Below are positions 1 to 10,832 of a stretch of DNA of 20,957 nt, in pieces (within the stretch, counting starts at the first letter, position 1; the number at the start of each line of letters is the position of its first letter). The DNA comes from Zancudomyces culisetae (Eukaryota > Kickxellomycota > Harpellomycetes > Harpellales > Legeriomycetaceae). The notes beneath the pieces were generated by a model. That model saw nothing but the letters and a program-made list of their open reading frames with translations, did not search any database and had not been told where the DNA came from. The stretch is from positions 1 to 20,957 of the forward strand of contig LSSK01001127.1 in NCBI GenBank assembly GCA_001969505.1. Reading direction: 5' to 3'. A program made the translations under genes and the position numbers.

Positions 1-3000
1 CCACGTTTTGTCATAAACAATGAGCTTAACAACGAAGCCAAAATCATAGTACTTCCACTATATAAAAATAACGCAGTAAAATCCATACTCCCCACTAATA
101 CATTCGGGATCTGTGCATTACTGTCCAGGTTCCATAGAGTTACCAGCACCGAACTCATACTTGCGGAGCCAGCTGTCTGTGGTATCACACTCCCACTCCC
201 ACCTTCACCTCCACCTCCACCTCCAATACTGCCGCTATTACCTAGCCGTTGAATGTTGGGTGCAAGTAGAATTCGTGCCAAGAAAAAGCTTAGTACGACT
301 GGGACAGTACATAACGTCAGTATCATACCAATCACTATACCCATATAGTTATACCCAGCTAGTTCATACGTTGTTAACACAAACGTTGTGATTAGACACC
401 CCATTGAAACTCCATATACAGCATCATACACAAACAAAATTGATCCTGTTTGGCTTGGAACCATTCCCAGAACTATTGTGAATACTCCCGACACAAACAT
501 GGATATTGTCATTACTTTGATAGCAGCAGTATAGTGCGAAACTGATGTATGCATTTTGCTTATAATGGGAATTGAATTCATTAGCAGATCCTTCTTGTAG
601 TCTACCTTATACTCAATGTTGAGCCTTTCATGTTCAACGCGTGCCCCAAAATCACCCACTGCACTTTTTCGTGCTATGTACAAATAACATACATACGATC
701 CCATAGCTATAAAAATACTGGTAATTAACTGGTGTTGATATAACACCCCAGCACTGCCATCAATATAGAACATTTTGTTTTTGCTGTCGTATATCGAAAA
801 CAAACTCATGTTACTTAACGGTATAAACAGGGTTAGTGACAACACCATGGCTACAAGTGTTAACAAGATTACTGGTGGCCAATTGATATATTTTTTTCCT
901 GGGTTTTCCTTTCTTTTAAAATCGAGTGTAAATATTGCCTTTTTCACATAAGCTAGAAACCTAATCACAGACTTTACTTTGTTCTCGATAAATTTGTATA
1001 TCTTGGTTGTAACATCCTCTTTGTCTTCTGGACATACACCGCCACCTATCTCACATTTTTCTCTCATCTCTTTTTTAGCCTTTTCTTCATCCTCCTCAAA
1101 TTCTTCGTCGAATATTGGTATTTGCATTTCCTTATCAATGTCTACTTTATCGTTATAAATAAAATCCCCTGCTTCCAGATCATCCAGAACCCTTAACGTT
1201 TTTTTATATATTTCGCTTCCATAACCAACTCTGTTAAGTTCCTCGCGTTCCTGTTCTTTTAAATATTTTTTTGTCTTTCCCTTTTGCTTCGCTTTTCTAT
1301 CTTTTGCTACAGGTTTTGTATTTTTTATTTTTATGCCCATTACAGCTGATGCCATACCGCTTACAAGCACAAGTATAAATATTAGTATCATCAGTGCTAC
1401 ACTCTGGTTTACTTTTAACAAGGTATCCGAAACAATCCTACCAATAGACACACCAACGATCCCGCCAAGCACTATTGTGGTAGGAAAAAAAAACCTTTGC
1501 ATTTTTCTCGCAGTTCCTTCCGAGAATCGCCTTCGCGATAATCTTGCAAGAATTATTCTATACATCCTTTGCTCTTTTGTTTCTTGTATAGCCTCTTCTT
1601 TACTCACGACTACACTTTCCTCAACCGCTGTATCATAGTCAAATAAATATTCATCATAGGTTTTTTTCCCCTTCCCCTCCTTCTTCTCGTCTGTATAATC
1701 CATATCTTTCTCTTTCTCTTTGTCTTTTTCTTCCTGGTTTTCCACTTGCACTTCCTGTTGCAACTGAATTCCTTGTTTTTGATTTTTTGACCCATTTTTA
1801 GCGGTGTTGGGCCCCATACGCATCGTTGGGCTTCTTTTATAATTGTATTTAAGGTTTAAGTACCGGCCTATCGCATATTCAGTTTCAATCTGGAAAATAA
1901 CCACCATACTTGGGATCAACACAAAACAGGCTCCCATACCAGCAATTACAAACTGAGCTCCAGATAAAATCACGTTGTTGTTTACGTTTGCTAGTGACAA
2001 AATCATACAGAACGTGATTCCTATAATACCCATTATTATTGTTTCCCTATTTCCCCTCGTATCTGTAAATACTCCTACCAATATTCCACTTGCGAAAAAT
2101 CCAACCCCAAAAAGTACACCTGGTAGCACCCCTTGTATTGTTAACACCTGATATATTAAGTATAATGATTCATACTGCTCCATTAACTTTTTTTGGTCCA
2201 ATATAGTATGAAGGGGTGTTTTTTCTGTGTTTAGTACATCCCAGTAGGCAGTATATCCACTTTTATCATCCGCTATATATACTGTGAACAGCCCAACCAT
2301 CACAAGTAGAATAAAGACACTAAACAATGTATATATTATTTTTCTCAACTGTGCTTTCTCTCTTCGCCTTTCCTTTTCTTTTCTTGTTGCCATTTTTATA
2401 ACCTTAAATTTTACTCCCTCTTTGCTTTTCAAAGCCTCGGGTGCGCTTATATTCTCGCTTTGCACGACAAAGCTTTTTCTTTTGGTCTTCATTTTTTTTA
2501 GTCTTAGCGCTTCAAGTGCGCTATATCTGTATTTTTCTATTGACCTATCCATATCCAACTCTTCATCCTTGGTATCAGCTCTTGTATACTCGTCATACAA
2601 CTTTACATTGAACTCCCGTTTATTTCTCACATTACTTTGTGTAACAAGCGGATGAGTATCAATATAGCTCTGCCTGGACTCTCCATTACTTTCTGGGCTA
2701 CTTTTCTTGGCGGGTTCCTCCAGTATTTCCTCTTTTAACTCCATTTTTACTTTATTCAGCTCCTTTAGCCGTTTTTCTTTTTCCTCTAACTGCCGCTTTT
2801 TTTCTTCCTCCACCAGCTTGTTTAGATCACTCAATACAAACAAATCCAACATTTTTTCTTTCTTATCTTTGGTGTTTCTCCCCTCTTGTTCCTTTCTTTT
2901 TATTTTTTCTTTTCGCTTCACTTTTTTCCTTTCGCGACGTTCCAAACGCTCCTTTGTTACTCTCGACCTTTCCTCCTGTTCCATCATTTCCTTTGTTTGA

Positions 3001-4101
3001 CTCTGCTCAGCATTCTCTTCTTGCTCAGCCTTTGGCTCATATACTGCACCCTCTTTGACATTTACATTTTTCTCTTCTTTTTCTACTGGATCAGGCGAGG
3101 ATTCATATTCAAAGTCCATTTGACTTTTTTCGTGCTTGTATTTTTTTAGGGTGTTACTAATATCCTCAATCTCACCAGAGGAAATGCTGGACGAGCTTTC
3201 ATTACCGCCATACTTTTCCTCGTTTTTATGGCTATCTTCTTGTATGTTGAGGCTTTGTATAGGCATAGATCGTGTTTTGCTGCTATCTTTGGCTGGTTGT
3301 TGTGTAGAAGTACCCTCTGTGGCCATCTCGTCCCTCAACAGTTTATCCTTGTCTCCAACACTTTGAATACCTGTGTCTACTGAGGTTTTTTTCTTGTACG
3401 CGCTCATACCTATGTTCCCGTATTTTTATCAATGAGTTTTTAGCACATTATTGTAAATAGAGTATAAGCCTCACCACTATTAAAGCACAATGCTTAGTAT
3501 TCTTACCTTTTTTGCTACGTTTTTTCGACATAGAGGATATATCTATAGCAGATTCTGCTCTCCTCGCCTGTGTATCTTTCCCCTTTACAACATCATCTAC
3601 TTCTCCCTGCTCATTGAATTTTTCTTTTAATTTTTGTTTGGTACTCTCCTCTGGTATCCTCTCACTTTCTCTTTCCTTTTTTTTTCTTCTTGCTACATCC
3701 TTACTGCTTTCAGCAAGCTCTGATTGTGGTGGCACCGGCACAGGAACATTTCCGTTTTTTCTTCTTTGTTCTAGGAGTCGTTTTGCGGCTTCAATATTCG
3801 CTATTCTTTTAGACGCACCTACCTTACTTTCTTTCCCTTTTTTTGTTACTGCGGGCTTTGCAGTTCTTTCTTTGACAACAACACCTTCGCTCGTACTTTC
3901 AGTCTCACTGCTCTCAATCCCTGTTGTTGATGATCCCTCGCTACTACTTTTTTCTTTTTTAGTTTGTTCGCTTTGATTGGAGCTATCTGTCTCTTCTGTT
4001 ACGTCGCTACTACTATCCTGTTCTTTGATTTTGATTACTCTGCCTATTTTTCTCTTCTGTACTTCAAAAGAATGTATCTCGTCACTATTTCCATTATCCA
4101 T
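1..4101 (-). CDS. Giant divergent MFS-type 12-span membrane transporter, two exons, C-terminus off the left edge
   Basis: The minus strand is open from 3409 to base 1 and joins in frame to an upstream exon (4101-3507) across a 97-nt GT-AG intron, giving at least 1334 residues. Residues 1 to about 550 are hydrophilic: a Ser/Glu/Lys-rich part, then a charged probable coiled coil at about 339-431. Twelve hydrophobic segments follow, the first at about 555-578 and the last ending near the edge. After the second comes GVFTDTRGNRE, a good match to MFS loop 2-3 motif A (G-x-x-x-D-x-x-G-x-R). After the fourth lie E and R residues in MFS-like spacing. Loops 4-5 (about 160 residues) and 6-7 (about 150) are long and highly charged; both would be cytoplasmic in MFS topology, as would the N-terminus. 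A Gly-rich stretch (codons near 196-228) lies between spans 11 and 12. Substrate and subfamily are not recognised. MFS assignment is inferred from topology and motif A. Confidence 0.8.
3410..3506 (-). other. Intron of the giant transporter gene
   Basis: The donor is AAAG|GTAAGA and the acceptor ACATAG|GT. The upstream exon ends in phase 1 (G at 3507) and the downstream exon starts with GT, making a glycine codon followed directly by ATG AGC. Both sides stay open in this frame for 198 and 1135 codons. Without splicing, the upstream frame ends at 3448 and the second exon would start at its own ATG at 3407. Confidence 0.8.
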
Positions 4102-5846
4102 TTCCAGAGTAATGTGGAGCTTTTATATGCTAATGCTAACCAAGTGTATTTTTACGTTTCATTTGTGAAGATTGTACTGTTATTTTTAACGCACAACTGC
4201 GCTCCGATAACTTTGTCTCTTTTAATGCCTCGTGGTAATTGATGCCGATAATGAAGCCCACTTATCTTTTGCAAAGTTAATATTTTTGAGTTAAAGTTCT
4301 CTGGGTTGGAATATTTAATTTCTACTCGTATTGATCTCGAAACTAAGACTCGGTACCTATCTATAATCCTTTCTGGGATTTGTTTTGAACTTTGTATAGG
4401 AATGCAGTTGTTGATATAAGGAATCTAAACTATTAGATGCCAATGTGAAATATATTATTATAAGTATAACTGTATGCTCCTACAAACTGTAAAGACTGTC
4501 TGATGCTAATAAGCCTACGTCGTGATAGTGTTATTGATGTTGATTGTGATGGTAATGGTGATATTGGTATTGATATTGATATTGATATTGTATGATATGG
4601 TGTTCTATATTGTAATACCCTTTGATGGTGATATAATAATGAAATTGTATTTTATTTAGTGTCCTGAACACGTAAATATGTCAAACCCTGAAAATACATT
4701 CGGATATGTTGTGTATCAACGCTCAGTGATGTTTTTGTATTTTACTCCATATCATTGGAGAATGCGTTAATGAGCTGAGATTAGTTTTTTATTAGACTTT
4801 TCTGCTTTCATCTCACTCGATGCTGGACTATTGCATAAATGTGGTGATATCACACATTAATTTTTTGCAGTATCAATGTCGCGTTAATCTAGCGCTGGAA
4901 ATATCTGTGGTACTAAGCCACCAACTAGCTACTGGGTGGTTTTTTTTTAAGTTTGAGGTGCTCAAACTTGTTACACTTAATTGTTTTGCGCCCCGGTTTG
5001 ATCTTTGTTACTTTGCACGATAATGCTCAATACATTTACAACTTCAACACATTACAGAATGATTTGTTATCAACGATTTACCAAGTTCATGCTCAAAGGA
5101 AAACAAATTGAAACTAGTAAAGGATGTATGGTTTATCTCGGTTGATCGAATCACACTGCGCCCATTTATTTTGTATGAGTGTGTTGGCGATCAAACAAGC
5201 AAATTAACATCAGAATTTCAATTTATTTTTCTACACCCATTCTAAATGCATAAAAGATGGGGCTTATATACAATTTATTGTATTTTTAAATAAAGTATAT
5301 AGCCTCGAAACTCCAAATAGTTAGGAGAGAGGAGAAGGGGAATTTTAGTCTTTAAAGATCAAAATGTGAATGTTGGGCAGTACAACAATTTAACCCAAAT
5401 CATACATCCTATCCTTTAAAAAAACTCCTTGGGAGGGGATGTGTACTCCCATAGTAAATACCTCCATCCACAACAAGAAAAATAAATAAAAATAGTGGCA
5501 GAGGCATCATCAGTAGGACACACACGTGTTCACAGATCCAAAACTTTTATAAGTAAGCGTGATGTTTAGTTTTGTCGATGTGAGTAGCTAAAACTTTTTT
5601 TTTACTGAATGATTGATATATTTAACTCAGGAACTACCAGAACTGATTAAAGTACTAAAGTACAGCCTTATCTCGGTTCTAATCGATAGACCAGCATCAC
5701 TTTTACTATATACTTTAGTTTGTAATTGTTATTTTCGGTGGCAACACATAAAGGGTAACCCGCTTATTGTAAGTGCATTGGTTCAGATATAAATAAAGCA
5801 CAAATTCAACTAACTTTATTTATAACGAATGTATTTACAAAAAGAA
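4102..5846. other. Intergenic region between the transporter and SMP3 genes
   Basis: This is AT-rich DNA with frequent stops in all frames. It must hold the promoter of the transporter gene (near 4102 upward) and the 3' end of the SMP3 transcript (just below 5847). Apart from the GATATT-type repeat I see no motif, RNA gene or recognisable protein. The longest open frame here (4820-5023, plus) resembles nothing I know. Confidence 0.6.
4532..4592. repeat. Imperfect GATATT/GAT-type microsatellite
   Basis: The tract is built of GATGTT, GATTGT, GATGGT and GATATT units, becoming regular GATATT towards the right end. It is intergenic and has no apparent function. Confidence 0.75.
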
Positions 5847-8707
5847 TCAGGCACAAACGCAGTACAAACTAAGACCTATCTTTTTGAAAGAGGAGGAAAA
5901 GTAGTTGCCAATTTCATCAAATTCTATATGATGTGGAAAAGAATGTAACTTGATAAAGTTGACACGACTCTCTGCGCCAACCTTGAAAAATTCGGGGTTG
6001 TATATGTCTGGGAAGACAACAAAAAACCTAAGTATCAAGATTAATCATTTCTCAGTACCGCGTTAATAATAAAAAGAAAATAACAAACTAAGCTTACAAT
6101 TTTTTAGATAATACAGGCGTAAAAGTAACACTGCTAAGCGCAGGTGCTACATTTGCGCATAAAGGTAAATTCTGACTGTCAATAAACGATCTGATTGTCT
6201 CGATATTCATCCCAGCTGATTCGTAAATATTCAGGTAATCTAATTGAATCAAAATATGAGGAAAAAGTGATTTGGCGAATTTCATGGTAAAGATTTGTGA
6301 CAAGGGGAAGTTGGTAAGCGAAATAAATAAAATACCTTTGTTTTCCAAAACTCCAAAGAGGGACTGGGGTGGGGATAATGTATAAATATAGAAAACATCG
6401 ACACGAGTTTTCTCTTCCCAATGTTTATGAAATTTGTTTCTGATATAAAATATTGAAGGTAAAACACCAGACTCATGAAAAATGCCGAATACAACAAACA
6501 TCGACAAGTTGAAAACAAGAGAACAGATCCAAAAGAGCTTAGGTATTCTCAGTTTCCGGAAAGATAAAAATAAGTAAATACCGATAACCGAGGGAAGAAG
6601 AAACCTCAACTCTTTATGGGCAATACATGAAAGTAAAAGAAGGCCAGATAATGGAGACAGTATGCTTGCTATATTTTATAAGTATATTTACGTTATAGGA
6701 GATGCGAATAGAGTTAGAAAAGTAACAAGCTACACTTCTGCTTACCAATAAATATCGGAGTATCAAGAGAAAATGGCTCTTTAAAGGGGCTTACTCCCAT
6801 CCTAACCAGTGATAGGGATTTTTGATATACTAGGTACAGAGTAGGGCCAAAGATAAGAGGAAAATGAACTAGAATGTATAGGTAGAACGGATGAATCCCA
6901 TGGATTTTTAGATTTTCGTATTTCGAATTGTAAATGAAATTGTTTAATATTGTAACACTGGACTTGAAGTTGATCTAGTTTCCATAATTCGAATTGCATA
7001 GTTTTGGTTTGATTAGTATCAAGCATTGAAAACTGGGCAGTAAAAATATAGTCAAAATATAGTCAAAATATGGTCAAAAACACATATAAAATTTTTTTTC
7101 TTACTGTTGTCTTCAAGCCGTCAAACTGAACCCGTTCAAAATATACGAGATCGACCAGATACATAGCAAGACAGGAAAATACCAAAAACATAAAAGATTG
7201 CATTAAAAGTTTAATGGAGATTCTAAAATTACAGTACTTGTGTTAGTTTCGCTTTTTGTTTTTTACTAGAGCGATATTGTCAAAAGCTTAACCCTACCTG
7301 AATGAATATCTCTGCATTAAAATCAGTAATAATGATATCCCAAGTGTATAACCGTATAATACAAACGTGATCCTTGTAAATACTCCTAAAGCAAACAGCA
7401 CTCCAAATAGTCTGCACCACTTTTCTACAACTCTATATCTTTCTTTCCCCAACCCTTCGTGTTCTAGCAACGTATCCTGGTTCTATTTTCATTTAACACG
7501 TATAACATATGTTTTTGCGTATATTTGAAATGAAGATATTTGACTAAAAATATTCCAAAGCTTTACCACGTGGGTTATACGCCGTTGTATGCACTCCATC
7601 CGATTTTTGACTGCAGAAATAATAAAAAACAACGATGCAATAAGCACTGTTTCAAGTTGATTAGAAAAAGGTCGAGCGAGAAGTACCAGTGTTGTGTGTG
7701 ACATTGCATATAAAGCCATTATTTGCCATCGTGTTTCTCGACTGGTTTTCATGTTTTTCATTGTCATGTACAAGAGAAAGTCTATGTATATGAGCATAAC
7801 CATTTAAAGTGATTACTTTGGCGCTTGTCTTTTTATTATTTTTTTCTTTTTTCTTATTTTTAGTAATTAGATGCTTAAAAATTTTGTTATAGTATTACCG
7901 CACAACATCGACATCATGACACTATAGACTCTTATAACGCCAAATAGCATCGAGCTACTATTAAAATCTAAAGTTCATATAATCTCGTTATTAGTACGTT
8001 GGATAGAATTGAAGATCTTTTAGCACTATACCCGCAGAAAATGTTCCTAAAATAGTCGAATGAATTCATCGCATACTTTTCGTACCATTTAACAATCCCA
8101 GCTTTTCAACTACATAGATCTTTGATAAAAATCCGCAGAAATCGGATAGCTTTGCAAAAATAGTTATCGGAAAACCACTACTAATATATCTGTATATATC
8201 GTCTGTTAATCGGTGTTCTTTTCGCCATCCTTTAAATAAATTTTATAATGGTACCAAAGAATGGCTTGTCGGGCTGGCTGGTATTGAGAATTCGCTTTAA
8301 TCACCTAAAACTTTTCAACTTTACCCCTATCTTTAAAAATAAACCAAAATAAATTTAAAAACTTACATTGGTGATATTGATCTGCAAGGAAAGTCAATAT
8401 TAAATTCCCACGGCCGTTTATGTTTTACACCCAGGATATCACCTTCATTTGAGTATTATCGCATTATAGTGGCATTATGATCTTTATTTTGTTTTAATTT
8501 AGAAGAATGTGGCAACCCGAATAATAGGATCTCCAAGAGAAAGAAACCAAACTTGTGGTAATACTATGAATTTCGATCTTTACCTGCCATGATTTCGGCA
8601 CCTTGAAAATATTCATCGGGATGGATATAGGAGTAAGATGTACATAAATATACTCTAACAGCCAAGAGTAGTATATACCCTGACTTTGCAAAGAAACCCC
8701 TGCCCAT
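5847..8707 (-). CDS. SMP3: GPI mannosyltransferase 4 (SMP3/PIGZ family, GT22), ten exons
   Basis: It would be an ER membrane glycosyltransferase adding the fourth mannose to the GPI precursor from dolichol-phosphate-mannose. Exons (minus): 8707-8584, 8442-8367, 8180-8077, 7967-7899, 7781-7567, 7482-7298, 7222-7105, 6974-6746, 6668-6098, 6027-5847. All nine introns (70-186 nt) are GT-AG, every phase matches, and the sum is 1872 nt, or 623 residues plus stop; family members are usually about 510-580. Family marks in order: YIHPDEYFQ at residues 27-35 (the GT22 lumenal acidic motif) after a signal-anchor; RPWEF then [62 protein letters not shown]; and a C-terminal SFPHHIEF. The arginine usual after HGIHP is a phenylalanine. 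Intron 7 holds an 11-bp AAAATATAGTC repeat (about 7044-7080). The donor of intron 3 has an alternative at 8085 in the same phase. The start is the first ATG before HPDE. Confidence 0.9.
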
Positions 8708-8821
8708 CCTTTTCAACCTATATATTTAGCTAGTCAATTACCTTGCTACAAACATGTAGGAGTGTTATTGCCAAAGAAAAACAATAAAAACTGCGAAAAA
8801 CAATAAACCTTCTTAGCGGCT

Positions 8822-8912
8822 ATTGGCCAATAACTTTTCTGAATTTGAAATTTTGGTATCCAATATTACAGCCAGAACCAAAAAAAACTTGGCTACCATT
8901 GGCTACTATTGG
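8822..8912 (-). promoter_or_regulatory. Cluster of CCAAT boxes upstream of SMP3
   Basis: ATTGGCCAAT at 8822-8831 is a perfect palindrome containing a CCAAT box on each strand. ATTGG recurs at 8898-8902 and 8908-8912 (CCAAT on the SMP3 strand), inside a 10-bp near-repeat of TTGGCTAC spanning 8888-8917. These lie 115-205 bases upstream of the SMP3 start. CCAAT boxes bind the heterotrimeric HAP/NF-Y complex; their use here is inferred. Confidence 0.5.
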
Positions 8913-8993
8913 CTAGCTATTACATTAAATTATTTTTTATTTCGGTAGCCAGCCTTTCTTATTCTGCTTGTCTATTGAACTTGAGATAAAATA

Positions 8994-9022
8994 GAGGGGG
9001 GGAGGAGAGGGGAGGGGAGGAA
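8994..9022 (+). repeat. G-rich polypurine tract
   Basis: The tract has a run of seven G followed by GGAGG, GGGG and GGGG blocks separated by A, with no pyrimidine in the core. Four or more G-runs make a G-quadruplex on the plus strand possible. Confidence 0.6.
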
Positions 9023-10595
9023 GAAGCAGAGAAATCTGTACGATATCTTTGAATGTCTGTATATGGTGTAGCATCTGCTGCTTTATTCATTGGTCTGAGG
9101 AACAACATTTGGACTTTCCTCCTCCACTAAGGTTCATATATTAATTTTTAGCAGTTTTGAGGCGGATTTAACTTGAGCAGAAAAAAAATGACTTATCATT
9201 GTACTTTATCTCTATAAGTAACATCGAGGGAAAAAACCAAGGTTATATCTAAACATTAAACACTGCGGTGTGAGAGTCTGGAACCCTGTTAAGACGTCCA
9301 CTCCCCCCTCTTCCCTTATGTTAAGTGAAATATATATCGCTATCTGTAATCAATAGTAAAAAAGAAAGAAAAGGTTCTATTTTAGAACTGTGGCGATTGG
9401 CTATGGTTTATGGCATTTATAAAATGTTTTACCACATTTTTTCCTAGAACCAAGTCAATTTTTAGGACACCCAATTTATTACATATGGACAACTTGAAAA
9501 TCTACCTCCGAATTACCTAATACAGAATTTATGTAAACTGAAAACCCGATCTATTGAAAATGCAGTGGCCATTTTTTCACAACTCTCTCTACATAATCAA
9601 TGGGTCTTAGTAAACGCCATAAGAACACTTATCACAGCTGATCTATTAATAATAGTGAGAAAGATATTCCTTTTTTGTTAGATGAATTTATAAATCGATA
9701 AAGATATTCCAAATCCAAATATAAAAGGAAAATTTTCAGAATTTTTTGCAGTGGTATTTGAGAAATTTAAAGGTTAAGGTTCTAGTGCCTCAATTACATT
9801 CCCATTTTGGTTTTCGATTAGCACTCGTTTTACAAACTTCGAGAGGCACATATTTTTAGATACAATGAGATATAAAAAGCTCTAGAAATATATTTCCCAA
9901 GTTGAAGCAAAACAATGGGTTGTGGTGCTCACCAAGATTTTTCAAATATATAAAAAAATGTTTTGAAATACACATGACACTGAGAGGAATAATAAGCCAA
10001 TTGTGCGTGGCATAATATCTTCAACTTGATCATAACGTTACCTGGAAGATGGATATTTGTTAAATACAGGTGTATTTGGTAGCTTGAACCAACCCAAGGT
10101 CAAAGGTTATATTTTTTTTTCTCAAACAAGTTCCCAATTCTTAGTTTTTTATATCCTTAGCACATTAAAAAGCTGGAATTACCATAAAACAAAAGGTATA
10201 AAACATCTGTTCTTTTTGGTGCAACTATTGGTATATTATTTTTTAAAAAAAGGCAAATGCACGGGTTTTGGATAACTGGTAACATAGCTAATGTGTACAC
10301 CCCTCCGATATTTACAAAACACATCCAACAACTAATTTTTTCTCAATTAACACCCACTAATTTAAGATTGATTATAATTAGTTAGTCATAAGGGTCTATA
10401 GAACTCGATTTAATAAAAAAGAACCAACGTTCTATGAAAAAAAATTTAACTCATTATTAACTGCTTTTAGTCAATAAAGCACCAAACTGTTCTTTTTTTT
10501 ATTATTAGGAATCTACGAAAATAATGTGGCATCAATAGCCATAGTAATATGGCGATATAAATGTATAAAAACAACACTTTGTCCATTTGTTTAAA

Positions 10596-10607
10596 ACTGA
10601 CGTCAGT
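10596..10607. promoter_or_regulatory. Palindromic CRE-type site upstream of the P450
   Basis: ACTGACGTCAGT is a perfect 12-bp palindrome centred on TGACGTCA, the full cAMP-response-element core bound by ATF/CREB-type bZIP factors. It lies about 230 bases upstream of the P450 start. Binding is inferred from the motif only. Confidence 0.5.
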
Positions 10608-10622
10608 ACAGTTATATACATA

Positions 10623-10680
10623 ACATGTTCGGAGAGGCTATCTTTCATAAAAAAAAAATCCTCGCCTCCCGAACTCATGT
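10623..10680. repeat. 58-bp imperfect inverted repeat (foldback) in the P450 promoter
   Basis: The left arm 10623-10638 (ACATGTTCGGAGAGGC) is nearly the reverse complement of the right arm 10664-10680; aligned, there are fifteen matches with a two-base and a one-base bulge. The loop is A-rich and about 25 bases. GC content is well above its surroundings. It could be a cruciform, an operator or a small foldback element. Confidence 0.55.
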
Positions 10681-10791
10681 ATTACATCAACCCGAATATT
10701 TTTATTTGGCCTTACTTTAACTAAACCGAGGAGACTAAGGCATTTTTGTCTTGGTATCGATTATTCTGGAACGAAAGAGTATTAAAAAAAC

Positions 10792-10801
10792 GTATATAAA
10801 A
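10792..10801 (+). promoter_or_regulatory. TATA box of the P450 gene
   Basis: GTATATAAAA lies only 41 bases before the first in-frame ATG at 10833. With the usual TATA-to-start distance the 5' leader would be very short, which raises the possibility that Met27 at 10911 is used instead. Confidence 0.55.
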
Positions 10802-10832
10802 GCAGACAGAAGCAAAAAATTACACCAAGGCG

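Larger units (their letters stand above)
8708..10832. other. Intergenic region between divergent SMP3 and P450 genes
   Basis: This 2.1-kb AT-rich stretch holds the SMP3 promoter at its left and the P450 promoter at its right. Short open runs occur, for example about 65 codons on plus near 10187-10383 and about 60 codons on minus near 10020-9841. Runs of that length are expected in DNA this large and AT-rich, and none resembles a known family. Confidence 0.55.

Noticed and set aside
2284-3976. Several plus-strand open frames rich in Ser, Phe and Leu
   Set aside because: They are antisense shadows of the Lys/Glu-rich coding strand of the transporter gene.
8182-8228. ATG-led short exon on minus ([10 protein letters not shown]) as the SMP3 N-terminus, followed by a YPISADFYQ peptide
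   Set aside because: It only loosely resembles the HPDE motif and needs tiny exons. The exact YIHPDEYFQ motif lies at 8620-8710 and joins in phase to all later exons, so this stretch belongs to intron 2 or is a frame shadow of exon 3.
8494-8691. 65-codon minus-strand open frame
   Set aside because: It overlaps SMP3 exon 1 and intron 1 in another frame; the HPDE-bearing frame is the real one.
9050-9130. Short plus-strand ATG frame (MSVYGVASAA) and an acidic minus-strand frame
   Set aside because: Under 30 codons each, with no homology or splice partners.
10057-10383. Overlapping plus-strand frames (72 codons from 10057, and about 65 codons at 10187-10383)
   Set aside because: They read somewhat like membrane protein but match no family, lack start and promoter context, and are within chance length for this composition.
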